A DNA stretch of 64,000 nt from Undaria pinnatifida (taxonomy: Eukaryota > Sar > Phaeophyceae > Laminariales > Alariaceae). Of the stretch, positions 11,503 through 20,800 are shown piece by piece. The notes beneath the pieces are model-generated. The model ran no database searches, was not told the DNA's origin, and saw nothing but the letters and a program-made list of their open reading frames with translations. Location: contig JABAKD010000011.1 in the NCBI GenBank assembly GCA_012845835.1, positions 5,542,036-5,606,035 on the forward strand, written 5' to 3'. Every line of letters begins with the position of its first letter. Within the stretch, counting starts at the first letter, position 1. The translations under genes were made by a program, and so were the position numbers.

Positions 11503-12700
11503 TGTCGGTTGGAACGTTATGTATGCGGAGGAATTACTGCAGTAGAGTTTTCTCGTCGTAGGACCTTCTACTTCATTCTTTCCTGGTCTCTCTGGATCGT
11601 CATGGTGTCCTAGCTGTCCTAGCGTCTCTGGAAGCTGCCATCGTCTGGACTCCTGCATTATCTGTGGTTTATATCTGTGTGTGCTGGCCACTTAAGCGCC
11701 ATGTTTGTAACATCACGCCATCGTGTCCCCTGCACCGAAGTATTTTCTACTTCTCAGTTACCCACTCGCAGTGTCGCCATCTTGATTAACGTCGAGGACA
11801 CAGCCTCTCGTCACAGTGTCCCAAGGGTGCCCACCAGAAGATCCCTAGGTTACGAGCCTCGAGCGTGGCGAGTGGATAGTTTCGATTGGAGATTGCGACT
11901 TTCTGTCGTCAAGCGCTGGTTGGAGTGCGCGCACACATTTTTCCACACCCAGGGAGATTTCTGCTGGAGTGAGCTTTTGCTGGAGGTCGCACTTAGTCAA
12001 CCCGTCTACTAGTGAGCCCGGACTGATCACCTGGGTTCACGGCTGCACATTCGGTACGATATTGCTTGTGTACAGCATTCGGGAGCACGAAGTGCTAGGC
12101 GTTAATGTCGGCCGATGAATAGAGTTGTGCAACATTTGGTAGTGTGCAGAGTGCGTTGGTGTTCCGCGTGCGTAACTATCTTCCAAGTCGCCCGCACGAA
12201 TTTCTTCGCGGAGTGGAGTCTGTCCATGATATCTCCACGAGCTGAATGCCGTCTCAGTAGCGTGTGTAGGTTGAGTATCTGACTTGCGTAGGCTGGGAGT
12301 AGCAATACGTCAGCGTCACACGCATACACGTGAATAGCTTCACGTTCACTTACCTACACATACGTCGTTCACGCGAGGTAGAGTTTATCCCAAGATACCT
12401 TCCGCGTGCTAGCCTAATTGCGTGCGAAGGCTGAGGATCTCACTCGGCCTGTTTGTTTTTAGCTGCAGCCAAACGTCTGCCCCGAAAGGCGTGTAGCATG
12501 TCTGAGCAGTACATCTGCACCGTGCGCTTGCAAGGCGTGGCCGGAGCTAGCAACTCTGACACCACAGCATCACAGCTTGTAGTTCTGTTATGTGCCTTCG
12601 TGGAGAACAGGAGTCCGGGCGGAGACTGGAACTGTATCCGACGGACATAGGTTGTGAGCTTCCGAGCTACAATCTAATCAAGCCTACACAATAGGTGTAG
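11503..12700 (+). repeat. Copia-2 5' LTR and leader
   Basis: Starts TGTCGGTTGGAACG and aligns with the reverse complement of 541-899 for about 340 bp. It is followed directly by a Copia gag at 12718. The 3' LTR boundary and primer-binding site are not clear; CTGGTATAGATG at about 12710 overlaps the gag start and is a weak candidate for a methionine-tRNA binding site. Confidence 0.7.
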
Positions 12701-12717
12701 CATCTTCGCTGGTATAG

Positions 12718-15150
12718 ATGACGGAATCATCTTCCTCTGGGCTCAAACGAGCATTGGAGTCCATTGGAAAATGCGATAGACAGGCCAACTACCGCGAGTG
12801 GAGTGAGAAGATTTGCCAAGCAATTTCTCTTTTCGCGCGGGAGCTGCGAATCGTGTTTGAGGTACCTTGCCTCGCCGACACCGGGCTGATCACAGCTGCA
12901 GCTGATGCGTGGGAGACGGCGGACAAACGCCTTTACTCGGTGCTCTACTTCGCGACCACCGGGTCAGCACACATTACAGTAAAAGCCCACAAGGGCAAAA
13001 CAAAAAGTTCCACGGAAGATGGGGCGGCAGCATGGAAGGCCTTGCAAAACCGCTTCAACGGCAACACCAACGAAGCTCGGCGTGCGTTGCGGGAGCAGCT
13101 CCACAAGAGCAAAATAAAAATAGGCGACGATCCCACTAGCTTCATCGCCACCACGAACGACCTCCGGTTCCGTCTGGAAGACATGGAGGAGGAGATCTCC
13201 GACGAGTCCTACCCATACTTGCTTCTTGAAGCCCTCACGCCGCAGTTCCAGTTCGTCAAGGATAATAGCAATGTGCCTTCGACTACGATCTGCTCACGCG
13301 GCTTGCCACAAACTACTTAATCAATTAGCAATTGCGGAAGCCGTCGGCATTTTACCGGTAGCGGGACGTGGAGCAGCGATGGCGGCGACTGCTTCCAACA
13401 TTGATCAACGCCACCAGTGCAAGGCCTACGGCCACTTCGAGCGCGACTGCCCTCAGCTGGTGAAGAAGAGTCGCCCCAAACGGGGGAAGGATGTCAAAAT
13501 GTGGACTCTGCAGTCCATTAGTGTCTATTTGATTCTTAGTCACTATTTATAGTGAACTGTGCATCATAGTTCTAGATGCGGATAAATAAAATGTGCGGCG
13601 AAATACATAGCAGTTAAGCTCTATCTAGCCGGCATACTGTATACGAATCAACCTACCTCTATCGGGAAGTTGATCGTAGTACAGGGTAAACAGCTTACCG
13701 CCGCAAGTATCAGAGGAACGCTTCAGAGAACGTTACTTATAACATTGCAAGGACGTTACATAGAATGCTGCTCAAAACAGGACGGGCTGCCGTAGAGTAT
13801 ACCTGCCCGTAGGTTGGACATAGTCCCGTGATCAGGTGAAGGCATCCCCCACCTCGATCACTCCTCTATTTCTCCTATCTTCTGCTCCTCTCTTTCTCCT
13901 CTATTCTTCTCCTCTCTTCCTCTTCTCTTCTTTTCCTCCTTTTGGCCACATAAGCGCCACTTTCCAAACTTTGTTCTTTAAGGGTAATAATGGCGGAGGT
14001 GGAAATTGTTATCCGAAGTGGTGTTCGCTGCATAATACCAACTCCCACAGCGACGCGGAATGCCACAAGGAGAGGGGACTTCAACAACTAACTGCGCGCG
14101 AACCTGGCCCTTCTTATACCGCAGGACCAAGCGGGCACAAGCATAGCTATTAGGGAACGCCACCTGGCACAAGCGCTTCAGCCCGAGCCACCAACATTTG
14201 GGTTATCTTTTAGCGCTATGGGTGCTTCCCTGTCCGAGGCGGTTGTGTCTGCTGCGGATGCGCCTGCTGATTCTTCTGCGGAGTCGTCCGCCAAAACAGC
14301 GGTACCTGCGTTCATGGCAGCCGGTACCAAACAGTCGATGACAGATCTCTGCCGTCTGGCCATCACGATGATAGTGGACAGCTGGGCGATCGACAACTGC
14401 ATCGACCCACGCCTCATTCCCCTTCTGTAAGAGTTCATAAGCGACTTTAAGGTCCTCATCGTTTCTCACTTGATCAGCGCAGCTGGCGGTCACGCGCTTA
14501 AGGGCGTTGCAACGGGTACGGTCCATGGCACCTTCACCGACGACGTAGGGAACAAGCAGTAAGTCTCCTTCAGTGTGGTTATTGTACCAGGGCCAGGCAC
14601 CAAATCGTTCTCTGTCACCACTGCCATGCAGAAGGAACTCGCTTCGATGCTGTACCCAACCAACCCTCGGTTGGAGAAGGAGGGCAGCGCCGTTCTGCCG
14701 ATGCAGGATCTCAGGATCTCGGAATCGATCCCACTACTGGCAAGATACTGTGTTCCATTGACGTGGAGCTTGGACACCGAGTAGACAAGCCTCTGGACCT
14801 TGGCGTCACAATCGGTGGTGTAACCATGCAGGCTGCGTCTGCAGACCTGCGGCACCGACAGGTGGGACACATCAACCGCAGGAGCACGGGTGTTCTCCGT
14901 AACGTGCCTGGCAACGGTGTCGATTACACGGGGGAAATGGAGGCGTGCGGTACGTATCCTCTCAAGGGAAGAGGGCGCACCAAGATAAACCGAAAATGGC
15001 GACGTACGACGACGTTATACTGGCTTACCAGCTAGTCAGCGCGGGCACCTTGGGGCCAATCAACCCTCAAGCGCTGGGCGGCTACCACTACGCCACCAAG
15101 TTCCTTGACCAACGTACCAAGTGGACGGAATCTTCCTCATGAGAGGCAAG
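12718..15150 (+). pseudogene. Copia-type retrotransposon gag, protease and start of integrase, degenerate
   Basis: Gag opens at 12718 with a Copia capsid-like region (YREWSEKICQAI, then AAAWKALQNRFN and SYPYLLLEALTPQF). After a frameshift near 13270 comes a zinc knuckle CKAYGHFERDC at about 13418 in which the first Cys of the C-C-H-C set is Arg. A pol-side linker (WCSLHNTNSHSDAEC) follows at about 14020. The aspartic protease region reads IVDSWAIDN at 14371, so the catalytic DSG is DSW (TGG at 14383). Next are GGHALKGVATGTV, VIVPGPGTKSFSVTTAMQKE, the gag-pre-integrase domain (LRHRQVGHINRRSTGVLRNV, about 14850) and an integrase start (ATKFLDQRTKW). It is lost by about 15150-15280. A 440-bp LTR-like repeat is inserted at about 13545. 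Same family as the 3' half at 1.3-3.4 kb. Confidence 0.87.
13545..13985 (-). repeat. LTR-like repeat L2 inserted in Copia-2 gag
   Basis: Its reverse complement aligns with 35690-36200 and 51620-52080. Shared blocks are GGAAAGTGGCGCTTATG/GCCAAAAGG, a purine-rich AGGAGAAG stretch, GAGTGATCGAGGT, CGCATCTAGA and the closing GAATCAA.TAGACACTA.TGGA. It separates the gag zinc knuckle from the downstream CSLHNT linker. The closing blocks and about 450 bp length look like a solo LTR, but no TG...CA ends or target duplication were fixed. Confidence 0.6.
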
Positions 15151-15185
15151 ACGCACACCTGAGTACATTGAAAGCCTTTTGGACG

Positions 15186-16031
15186 TCACCGGGAATGCCG
15201 TTTTGTCCTATGTACTTGATCATGCGGAGCAAGTTTCTGGGGGCCAGGTGCAAGATGTACGAATCCACCAAGTAAGTGTGGTCTATTATTAACAAGTCCG
15301 GCGAAGTAATTCATCCTACGCTGCCAGTCCCTAGACAGAAACACCCGCCCATTGTGCGTTATCTTAGTAGTACGCGATTTGTGCCTAGAGCGTCTGGCTC
15401 GTCTAATCCCAAAGCCATGTGTTGGTATCTGCGGGAGTTGTGGCTTGGCGATTTCCCTACGCGTATTGTATTCTTTTACGCGTGTGTGCAATCGGTTAAT
15501 CCATGAGTTTTCTCTTTCTCGCCAATGGAGTGGTGTCCCCGAGTTCTCTACACTCTCTAAACACCGGGAAACTATTTCCAGGAGAACGACTACAAATTTG
15601 TTTTGGTCCGCCTTGATTTCTCTACCTACAGCGTCTGGTGTGGAAATATGTTCCTGGAATCTAACGTACGGGCTCTTGATCGTTCGTCCCACGTATGTTT
15701 TCCCGTTTTTCATATGGACTATGGCGTAAATGGAACATGTGTCCTTGTCAGCGACTGGGCGTCTTCCACCTGGGCCGGGAACAACGCGCCATTTTTGAAA
15801 TGTTTTCCCACTCTTTCGCTGGCAAAGTGCTCCTGGTGGCAAATCCCCCCTTTCTCCCTTACCCTTTGCCAGCCAAGCATTCCGAATCCTCCAAATCATT
15901 TTTAGCGCAGAATGGTTAGACATGACTGCCTGTCTAGTTCGTACAAATGCATCTCGCATTATCCCTGAGGGAGATGCATCGTCCCATTTAAATGGTCGTG
16001 GGGGTCTACGTTTACCCCGTATCCGTGGCAT
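15186..16031 (-). CDS. GIY-YIG endonuclease domain protein, intact ORF
   Basis: An uninterrupted 281-codon frame. Residues about 95-200 carry a GIY-YIG nuclease core. CSIYAIVHMKNGKTYVGRT holds the two tyrosine-containing strands (SIY and YVG) and the expected Arg after YVG. RFQEH follows, and HWRERENSWINRL supplies the catalytic Glu about 60-70 residues on. The N-terminus (GKRRPPRPFKWDD, then HSALKMIWRIRNAWLAKG) and the C-terminus (RRARRSRHKSRTTK) are very basic, as in DNA-binding nucleases. An in-frame TAA lies 36-39 nt before the ATG. The frame overlaps the decayed end of Copia-2 antisense. GIY-YIG domains occur in Penelope-like elements, homing endonucleases and large DNA viruses; no reverse transcriptase adjoins this one, so its parent element is unknown. 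It could be a domesticated gene or a young fragment. Confidence 0.68.
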   Translation of the reverse strand: MPRIRGKRRPPRPFKWDDASPSGIMRDAFVRTRQAVMSNHSALKMIWRIRNAWLAKGKGERGDLPPGALCQRKSGKTFQKWRVVPGPGGRRPVADKDTCSIYAIVHMKNGKTYVGRTIKSPYVRFQEHISTPDAVGREIKADQNKFVVVLLEIVSRCLESVENSGTPLHWRERENSWINRLHTRVKEYNTRREIAKPQLPQIPTHGFGIRRARRSRHKSRTTKITHNGRVFLSRDWQRRMNYFAGLVNNRPHLLGGFVHLAPGPQKLAPHDQVHRTKRHSR

Positions 16032-16059
16032 GATACATCGGGGGTCTAAATGACTGACT

Positions 16060-17224
16060 GTTTGGGGTTACATGTCTTGTTCCTGATGGTGTGTGACCAG
16101 GTCTTCAGGTTTCCAAAGACCAGGTCGTCGAAGTGTAATCTGGTGTGTCGTTAAGTTCATGGTGTGGTAGATGAAAGCGGGGGGGGGGGGGGCGGGGGAA
16201 GAGGGGCTTATATTATGATTGTATTTTCTATGTAATCGTAAGTTGATAGGGGTTAGGGGGGGGGGGGATTTAATTGGCGTGGGGGTACACAATGTCACAG
16301 CAGTGTAATGGTATACTTTTCTGTTTCATCGTTTCTGTTTCATCGTTGGGGGGAATGGGGGGGGGGGGGGGGGGTTACAACAGATTATCGCGAGGGTACA
16401 AGGTCGCAGTGTTGTAACATACTTTTCACGTGTGTAAACCTGTGGCAAAATATGTTTAATGGGTCAGACAGCGGGGGAGGGTAAACCTGTGAGTTTTAAC
16501 TTGAGGAGGGGGGGGGGGAGGGCATAATTTTCTTGAGTGTATTTCTATTTAACCGTAAGTTGATGAGGGTTAGAGAGGGGGGGGGGGGGTAATTAAGTTA
16601 GCGTGGGGGTAAACAATGCCGCAGTGTAATGGCATACTTTTCTGTTTCATATATATATCGTCCTCGTATCTCGTGAATCTCCCGTTTTTTTCTTATTTTG
16701 TGTTTTTAAGACGACGTATTATTAATGGTATCTCCTTGCAGCAGGATATTATGGTACGCGTATCATACCTGAGTGCATTGCTTTTCAACATTCAACATTG
16801 CGTACCATATCATACCAAGAAATAGGGAGTGCCGCCCCCACGCCGTGGCCGTGAAGCAAGTAATTTCTAACAACACAAGAAAATCGGCAGTCATTGAAAA
16901 ATGGCCACAAAGCTGGGAGGGCTAGGTTGGTTGAAGTGGTTGCAGTGATAAAATTCGCTTGTCACTTTTTTTGCTCTTTTTATTTCTCAAAGATCATGCA
17001 GACCTGAGTTTGATTGTGTGGTGAGTTATGCCGCAGCAGCAGATTAATATGGCCGTTGGAAGAACAAGATTATTCGTCGTAGCCAATAATAATTATAATT
17101 ACTTTCTTCTGCAACCCAACGATACCTACCTCACGACCAAAAGAAACAAGCCTCCATCTTTCTCTCCACAACAATACCAAACGACCAGTAGAAACACGAC
17201 TGGACATTTTTAAACGACGTATAG
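16060..17224. repeat. G-tract-rich duplicated repeat (about 310-bp spacing) and spacer
   Basis: TGTATTTTCTATGTAATCGTAAGTTGAT, a GGGTTAG-plus-G-run, TAATTGGCGTGGGGGTACACAATG and CAGTGTAATGG.ATACTTTTCTGTTTCAT appear at about 16218-16335 and again, diverged, at about 16538-16650. Between them lie further G runs of 10-18. From 16660 to 17224 no feature is recognised. Confidence 0.65.
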
Positions 17225-17637
17225 ATGACGTCTGGTAGAGTACCTTTTATCCCCTGGCACGAGTCAAACGAGTGGCGCTCAACCTTAGCTCAACGGATAC
17301 CTACCACCAGCTACCCGTGTTCCGCCAAGAGTTACTTTCCTCTCGCAGGACTGTTGATTTTTTCTTCCTGTCACACGGGTGCCGTTGTTGTTGTTGCTGC
17401 TGCAGCAGCTGATATGGTAGAGGACCTCTGTGATCACATCGCATCGCTCTCCCACTCTCATCTTTGCTCCCACCCTCCTCCTCTTCCTCTTCCTCCTGCC
17501 TGCCACTGCTGCTGCTGTCCTGCTGGTGCCCGACAACATCATCAATAACAACAACGCAGCAATATCAACAACGACGTTGGAGTGGTTTTCTAGGTCTGAC
17601 CATCATCCCATCATCTATAATATCCAAAACTTCCATC
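17225..17637 (+). promoter_or_regulatory. Upstream and 5' UTR region of LPMO copy A
   Basis: Sequence from about 17400 to 17637 is similar to the reverse complement of 55151-55440 in front of copy B. Shared blocks include GACCTCTGTGATC(A/G)CATC, a CTCCCACTC block, CTGCTGCTGCT-rich sequence, and GTGGTTTTCTAG or CGGTTTGTCTAG. The duplicated block therefore includes the 5' flank and probably the promoter. No TATA box or start site can be assigned with confidence. Confidence 0.45.
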
Positions 17638-17828
17638 ATGATGGCTAGTACTCCTGCTACTGTTAATACTACTACAAGAAGATCGTCCATTATTACGAGT
17701 TCCACCATGATCGCAGTCGCATTCGCTGCTGCCGCTGCCGCTATGCTCCCGGAGAGGGTCGACGGACACGTCGCGCAGGTGTTCCCCATTTCCCGGCAGT
17801 ACTCCCAAGGCCCCGTCTTCAAAGCCTG
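17638..17828 (+). CDS. LPMO copy A exon 1 (signal peptide and His1)
   Basis: The ATG at 17638 aligns with the copy B start. A Ser/Thr-rich lead is followed by MIAVAFAAAAAAMLPERVDG and then His. It ends in a split Trp codon (TG plus G) at donor GTGAGTTCC. A stop-free upstream frame reaches 17464 but is low complexity and not conserved as protein. Confidence 0.83.
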
Positions 17829-20800
17829 GTGAGTTCCGTCTCATTCATTGCTGTTTTTTTTAGCTGTTGTTGTTGTTGTTGTTGTTGTTGTTGTGGCTGC
17901 CTGCTGCTGTGTATGAGTGACGGCTGGCTACACCACAGGATCGTATGATACTCTCTCTCGCACCTCGCTCGTACTCGGATTTCTGTATTTTGACCGGGGT
18001 ATGGTGTACGTACAGTACCAGGAAAAAATATGAGCAAAAAGTAACCGAAGCCCTACCTAACCTTAGTGCGATCTGGCGGCCACGAAATGGCAACGAACGG
18101 GAAGATACAGCGGCACGCCGAGCGGTACGGTTGGAACCACAGGCGACATATCATTTCATATCTCCTTCTCGTAGCGCATCGGATGTTGACAAGGGCGTGG
18201 TGTGTGAATCGTTCGTCAGTTCATCAGGCAGTTGGGCTCTGAGCTCGGGTCTGGCCGCTTGTAAAATCGAACCCGGCACCTGCGACAAGCTCCTGGTATA
18301 CTTTGTATAGTCTAGTCTATACTATACGTATAGTCTAGTCTAAAGCACCAGGCACCAGATACCATGTATTATTATCGGGTACTACATAGCAGTGTTTTTT
18401 CACGATTGCTTCGTACGGTTCGGGTGGCATTATCGTGGTGTGTATGTAGTCTAGACTATGTATGTACGTATGTATGTATATCATATACATGTGAGTGATC
18501 ATCGCGGCTCTCAGCCGTTTACATGGATGGGTGGTTGCGGCGTACCAGGTACTACGTTACAGACCCTTTTGCGGCATCGTATCGACATGGTAACAGCCCC
18601 CGTCGCGAATTCATAGCACGTACGTCAAGCAACAGCCTTCTGTACCACGGCTCGGGTGGGTATAAGGAGACCTCTGCGCCTCTTACTTGGCTTTTTCTTC
18701 CTTTAGAGCCCCAAAATCCCTCCTATACTAAGTTCAAGTACCTTTGTCCCCAAAAAGGGTTTCTGGTTGTGAAGGCGTTAAGGGTATACCAGTATTCAGC
18801 AGTAGTATAAAACGGTGGGTCCGTCACTGGGATGATATGTATACCGAAACCGTGCATGCATTTTTTCTCACTCGCCGATGATGGTATACAGTATCTGGTA
18901 TACTGTTTGTTATTATTGCGGTTGTCGAGACACACGTATAGACTATATACCTGTACTACGCGAACTTTACGTGCTAGACCCTTCAACTGTCAAATTTGAG
19001 GGCTCGTGCAACACGTTAAATAACCCCTCCCCCCCCTCGGACCATCCCCGGCTGAAAGGGCAGGAAATTTCTTCGTTGCGATATGTATCTCAAAAGCCAC
19101 CATTTTCGTTGTGTGTGGACGTCGCACTTTGGTTTCGAATGAATTAGGTCTGAAAAGTCATCCCAGGCGACGTGTCTTGCGCGTGTTCTTTTACTTCGAC
19201 GTATGCATTTATGTAGCCTTAGACTATAGGCTAGACTATATTATAAAAATAAAAATACACTCCAGCTGTGAGATCGAAAATTTTGTCGAAACTCATATTT
19301 ATTTGCAAGCTGTGTGTGATACTCCGATCGCGCGTATTACGGTTTGTGTGTCCTCATTGGTCTAAGGGTATAGGTCGGCGAGTCCCCTAGGAACTACAGT
19401 GTAGCTTATCAGGGTCAACAGGGTGATATTAGTCAGTTTGTGCGCGCCAACTATAGAACCCGTTTTTGAGAGGGACAAAATCTGACAGATAGATGTGGAA
19501 AGAAATGCATCAATTTATCAAGGGTAGATCCTGTAAGTCGTATAACCGGCGAGGGAAGGGCGGAGTTTCTAAGGGCGTGCGAGCATGGGTTTGAACAAGA
19601 GGGAGCGGGGGGGGGGGGGGGGGGGGGGCAACTCAATCTGTGCGTGGAAACTATAAATCCTTTAAAGGGATAAATCTGACGGTAAGGTTGTGGAAATAAT
19701 GTACCAGTTGATCAGTATATCCTGTGAGTCGTACAACCAGTGAGGAGAAGGCGGAGTGTTCGAGGGGGTGGGTGGGGGCGGGGGGGGGGGGGCAAAATGG
19801 AAAATTAACAGTTTTGGGTCAAATAGATGTAGGGGTTTGCTATACGTGTGGTGCCAGGTCTAGGCGATAGTGCGGGTGGTGGGGAAGGAGGAGGCGTTGC
19901 GGGGCTTATATATGTGTGGTTGCAGGTACGGTGTACCAACATACGCCGTCGCGCCACAGGTCAAGTTAAAACAACGCATACACGCACGTACTGCCGCGAA
20001 ACCATATATATAGACCTATATCCTTAATGAGGACACACAACTCGTAATGCGCGCGATCGGAGTATCACACACAGCTTGCAAAGATGAGTTTCGACGAAAT
20101 CTTCGATCTCACAGCTGGAGTGTATTTTAATTTTTATAATATATATATCTAGTGTGTGTATGTGTGATGTGATGGGGATTTTTACGACAGTCAGCGAGCA
20201 GTAAATACTCAAGTAAATATTTACTGCTGCTGCCGCTGTTATATTAAAGCCCATACAGTTTCAACATAGCGCTCTGGCCTTCTATTTTGTTGCAAGAAAA
20301 AGCAGGGTGCGAATCATACTGACCCGGACGGGCTCGTAGTGTTAGGCTGATTCTTAATTAAGAAAAAGGGGATGTCCCACACAAACCCAGCTTTAGTCTG
20401 ACTGGTAACAAATCATTATCGACGGTCCCAAATTCATGCTATGCTCGGAATTCAAAGCCAGAGTTTGTTGCAGATATTATAGAGGATATAGAGCTCTTGT
20501 TATGGCTCTTATGGGGGGGTGGGGGCAATGAATATTGTACTGCTCTGCTATAGGGCGAAAATTCTCGACAAAGTACCCAAATAAGATATACCCATTTTTG
20601 AACCTGCGCTCTCACGCGTCGTGCATTGCCCTCAGCGCCTCAACAAAATGGAGTTCTGGTTGGCGTTTTTGCCTCCCCCCAGTGTATTTTGTTGCGTGGG
20701 TTCAAAGTGGTGTTCGGTATTCCTTTGGGTACGTTTTGCTCTTCCGCAAATAAATGCCAATACAGCTCTTCCAGCACTTTCGACAAGAAGAATCTTTTTG

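Noticed and set aside
15186..16031. GIY-YIG ORF as the missing endonuclease of the PLE at 3.4-5.8 kb
   Set aside because: It is 10 kb away, on the opposite strand and undamaged while the PLE is decayed, so there is no evidence of a link.
17464..17637. Upstream extension of the LPMO A frame
   Set aside because: Ser-rich low complexity, not kept as protein in copy B, and it would bury the signal peptide.
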